IMG/VR virus record: IMGVR_UViG_3300005340_000081
Location: 1 to 22,291 of that record
Length of the DNA stretch: 22,291 nt
DNA from: a virus
Direction: 5' to 3' (one strand)
A model generated the notes under the pieces. It was given only the letters and a program-made list of their open reading frames with translations, ran no database searches and was not told where the DNA came from. Position numbers and translations under genes: made by a program. Below are positions 20,655 to 22,291 of the stretch, one piece after another; position 1 is the first letter of the stretch, and each line of letters opens with the position of its first letter.

Positions 20655-21008
20655 ATGTCCGCCAACCGCCAAGACCTCTACGCCGCGCTGAACATGATCC
20701 GTCGCCAGCGCCGGCTTCCGGAATGCGCGATCGGGCACGCCTCGGAAGTCGAACTGCGCACGGCGATCGAGCACGAGATGGATGCGCTCGCCGGCAAGCC
20801 CTCGCGCATCCCGAACGAGATCCTGATCCACCTCGGCGAGACCGGCTGGCTCGCCACGTACACGGGCCCGCACGCGTTCGAGATCAGCGAGCTTTTCGAT
20901 GGCCCGACGATCCCGACTGCCTATACGGCGCATGCGTCGCGCGAATTCGTCATCGCGGAAATCCAGAAGCGCAACCCGGGCGCCGTCGTCCGCAACTGGA
21001 TCGGATGA
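20655..21008 (+). CDS. Hypothetical early protein
   Basis: 117 residues from the ATG at 20655, with GGGGAG seven bases upstream. Residues 1-55 are helical and charged (QDLYAALNMIRRQRRLPECA). The middle has strands (LIHLGETGWLATYTGPHAFE), and the C-terminus reads REFVIAEIQKRNPGAVVRNW. No family recognised. It is the first gene under the PL-type promoter, where phages often place anti-host or recombination functions; its own role is unknown. Confidence 0.65.
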   Translation: MSANRQDLYAALNMIRRQRRLPECAIGHASEVELRTAIEHEMDALAGKPSRIPNEILIHLGETGWLATYTGPHAFEISELFDGPTIPTAYTAHASREFVIAEIQKRNPGAVVRNWIG

Positions 21009-21517
21009 CCGCCGTGAACGCGCCTTCTTCCATCGCCGCCACAGCGTCCGTCGAGCCGACCCCCGGTCCGTGGAGCGTCGTCGAGCCGGTCGCCATCGAC
21101 TATCGCGCACCACTCATCTACGGCGCCGACGGCGGCTCGCTGATCGCCTGCGCGGAAGGCGGTGGCCCAAAGCGAGCCGTCAGCGGAGGGGAAGCGCGCG
21201 CCAACGCCACCCTCATCGTCCGCGCCTGCAACCTCGTCCTGGCCGGCCGCGCACTCCAAGCCGCGCAGCAGGCAAAGATCGCGGCACGCGGCGACCTGCC
21301 GCCCGATCTCGATTGGGGTTTATCCGAGGGCGAGATCGCCGCCGCGCTGATGATGAATGCGCTAATCGAGAAGAACGACAAGATGCTGGCGGCGCTCAAG
21401 CTGGCTTCGACGGTCATCGGCGAAATTCCGAGCGGTGTTCTCGGGACGCAAGAGCCCGCCTATCGCGCCCTGGGTGTGGTCGACGCTGCGATTGCCAGCG
21501 TGGAGGGACCGCTGTGA
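21005..21517 (+). CDS. Hypothetical early protein with 'TPGPW...ANA.LI' pattern
   Basis: 170 residues from the ATG at 21005, overlapping the previous stop as ATGA. Near residue 17 it has PTPGPWSVVEPVAI, and later GGEARANATLIVRACNLVLA. This 'PGPW ... ANA.LI..A..L' order is common in small proteins of GC-rich phages whose role is not known to me. The second half is helical (EGEIAAALMMNALIEKNDKM) and ends GVVDAAIASVEGPL. The C-terminal half may be a second domain added to the usual short form. Confidence 0.62.
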   Translation: MTAVNAPSSIAATASVEPTPGPWSVVEPVAIDYRAPLIYGADGGSLIACAEGGGPKRAVSGGEARANATLIVRACNLVLAGRALQAAQQAKIAARGDLPPDLDWGLSEGEIAAALMMNALIEKNDKMLAALKLASTVIGEIPSGVLGTQEPAYRALGVVDAAIASVEGPL

Positions 21518-21954
21518 TCACCCTCCCCGCCTGCCACGCCGCCTCCGATCGCCGCGGCGGCACGTCGACCGACCAGGCGCTCGCCGCCGTCGCCGCGTAC
21601 CAGCGCAGCAGGCGCGCCTACGCCTACGGCGAACTGCTCAATGCCGACGGCTCCTGCAACGTCGCGGCGTTCCATTGGATCCTCGCCCGCCGCATCGCCG
21701 CCGATATCAACATCGCGCTGCGCGGCGCCGGCGGCCTCGTTTGTCCGCGCAGCATCCCGTTCTCCGCGACGACCGAGTGGCGCGCCAAAGCCGCGGCGAC
21801 GGTCGACGCTGCGCTGGTGAGCCCGGCCGAGCGTGAGCGCATCGCCGAGCACCACGGTGCCGAGATGCTCGAGCTGGTGGCTGCCATGCAGCGCGCGGCC
21901 AAGCGCGATCGCGAGCAGCTGACGCCGCGCCAATTTCACATCGCGGCGGAGTGA
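21514..21954 (+). CDS. Hypothetical early protein (GTG start)
   Basis: 146 residues with a GTG start at 21514. GGAGG lies eight bases upstream, and the start overlaps the preceding TGA as GTGA, which decides the start. The chain is helical with many Ala and Arg: QALAAVAAYQRSRRAYAYGE, then FHWILARRIAADINIALRGA, and a C-terminal EMLELVAAMQRAAKRDREQL. No family recognised. Confidence 0.62.
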   Translation: MITLPACHAASDRRGGTSTDQALAAVAAYQRSRRAYAYGELLNADGSCNVAAFHWILARRIAADINIALRGAGGLVCPRSIPFSATTEWRAKAAATVDAALVSPAERERIAEHHGAEMLELVAAMQRAAKRDREQLTPRQFHIAAE

Positions 21955-21960
21955 GGCGTC

Positions 21961-22291
21961 ATGAACACCGGCCGCCCCGATTCATCTCGCGACCGTAAAC
22001 TGACCACGCAGGAAATCGGCATCCTGCTGTTTCTCCGACGCACCGGCGGAGACGGCCACAGGCCAGTGATGCTGCTGCCTGGCGCGCGCGATCGCGCCGG
22101 CCAGCTTGCTCGCCTTGGCCTCATCGACATCTGGCATCGTCAGTCGATTGCAAATTCAAAGCTTGAAGGCCCGTTCTACTCGCTGACGCCCGACGGCCGC
22201 GAGCGAGCGACTGTCCTCTACCTCAAGCGACAATCCCGCCCAGAGATCGAGCGCGACCTCTCAAGGTTGTCGTTCAGTGGAAGTACCCCCC
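21961..22291 (+). CDS. Winged-helix-like protein, truncated by the right edge
   Basis: At least 110 residues from the ATG at 21961, six bases after the previous stop; the frame stays open to the end. After a basic leader, LTTQEIGILLFLRRTGG, AGQLARLGLIDIWHRQ and GPFYSLTPDGRERATVLY follow the order of a winged-helix domain ('..L...GL......Y.LT..G...'), often found in small phage regulators. A regulatory role is possible. Confidence 0.55.
   Translation, partial: MNTGRPDSSRDRKLTTQEIGILLFLRRTGGDGHRPVMLLPGARDRAGQLARLGLIDIWHRQSIANSKLEGPFYSLTPDGRERATVLYLKRQSRPEIERDLSRLSFSGSTP

Overview
The window is about 22 kb of a temperate, tailed-phage genome (a prophage or phage contig) from a GC-rich alphaproteobacterium. 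The phage signs are a terminase small/large pair, a portal protein, a primase-helicase, a RuvC-like resolvase, and a CI-type repressor facing a Cro-like gene. The alphaproteobacterial signs are homologues of two host cell-cycle/nucleoid proteins that are characteristic of that class, GcrA and a DUF2312/GapR-like protein, plus high GC with alphaproteobacterial codon choice. No integrase, tail, lysin or clear host gene is visible, so the window is probably internal to the phage.

Layout. (1) 1-7346, minus strand: packaging and head start. The order in transcription is terS, terL, a string of eight short genes (including a HEXXH metallopeptidase and a two-helix membrane protein), portal, then two small genes leaving the left edge. 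(2) 7347-7683: non-coding control region with terminator-like hairpins and a duplicated motif. (3) 7684-18480, minus strand: a tightly packed early/replication operon in which most genes overlap by ATGA or TGATG. In transcription order it holds small regulators, a hidden 54-codon gene, a small gene, GcrA, GapR-like, RuvC-like, a membrane protein, a ParB-like protein, a HerA-type ATPase fused to five GcrA/Myb-like DNA-binding repeats (broken by a frameshift in a run of eight G), a three-Cys radical-SAM-like DUF5131 protein, an HTH protein, the primase-helicase, and an HTH protein. (4) 18481-19313: two plus-strand genes and a structured, partly AT-rich spacer between cro and the minus operon. 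(5) 19319-20654: immunity region, with Cro-like (minus), CI-like S24 repressor (plus), and four copies of a 7-5-7 palindrome placed on the promoters. (6) 20655-22291, plus strand: a second early operon driven by a promoter of the same design, running off the right edge.

How it fits together: repressor and Cro compete for the ATTTGC-type operators, which sit between the -35 and -10 of both outward promoters. Release of the minus promoter would express the replication operon. A striking set of 11-bp phased TGTCCG repeats flanking an AT-rich stretch at the 3' end of the primase-helicase gene is a good candidate origin. The most unusual items are the phased iterons, the HerA-(GcrA-like HTH)x5 fusion, a large terminase carrying what looks like a second RNase H-type nuclease domain, and the side-by-side GcrA and GapR homologues. 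All family calls are from reading the translated sequence; no database search was run.
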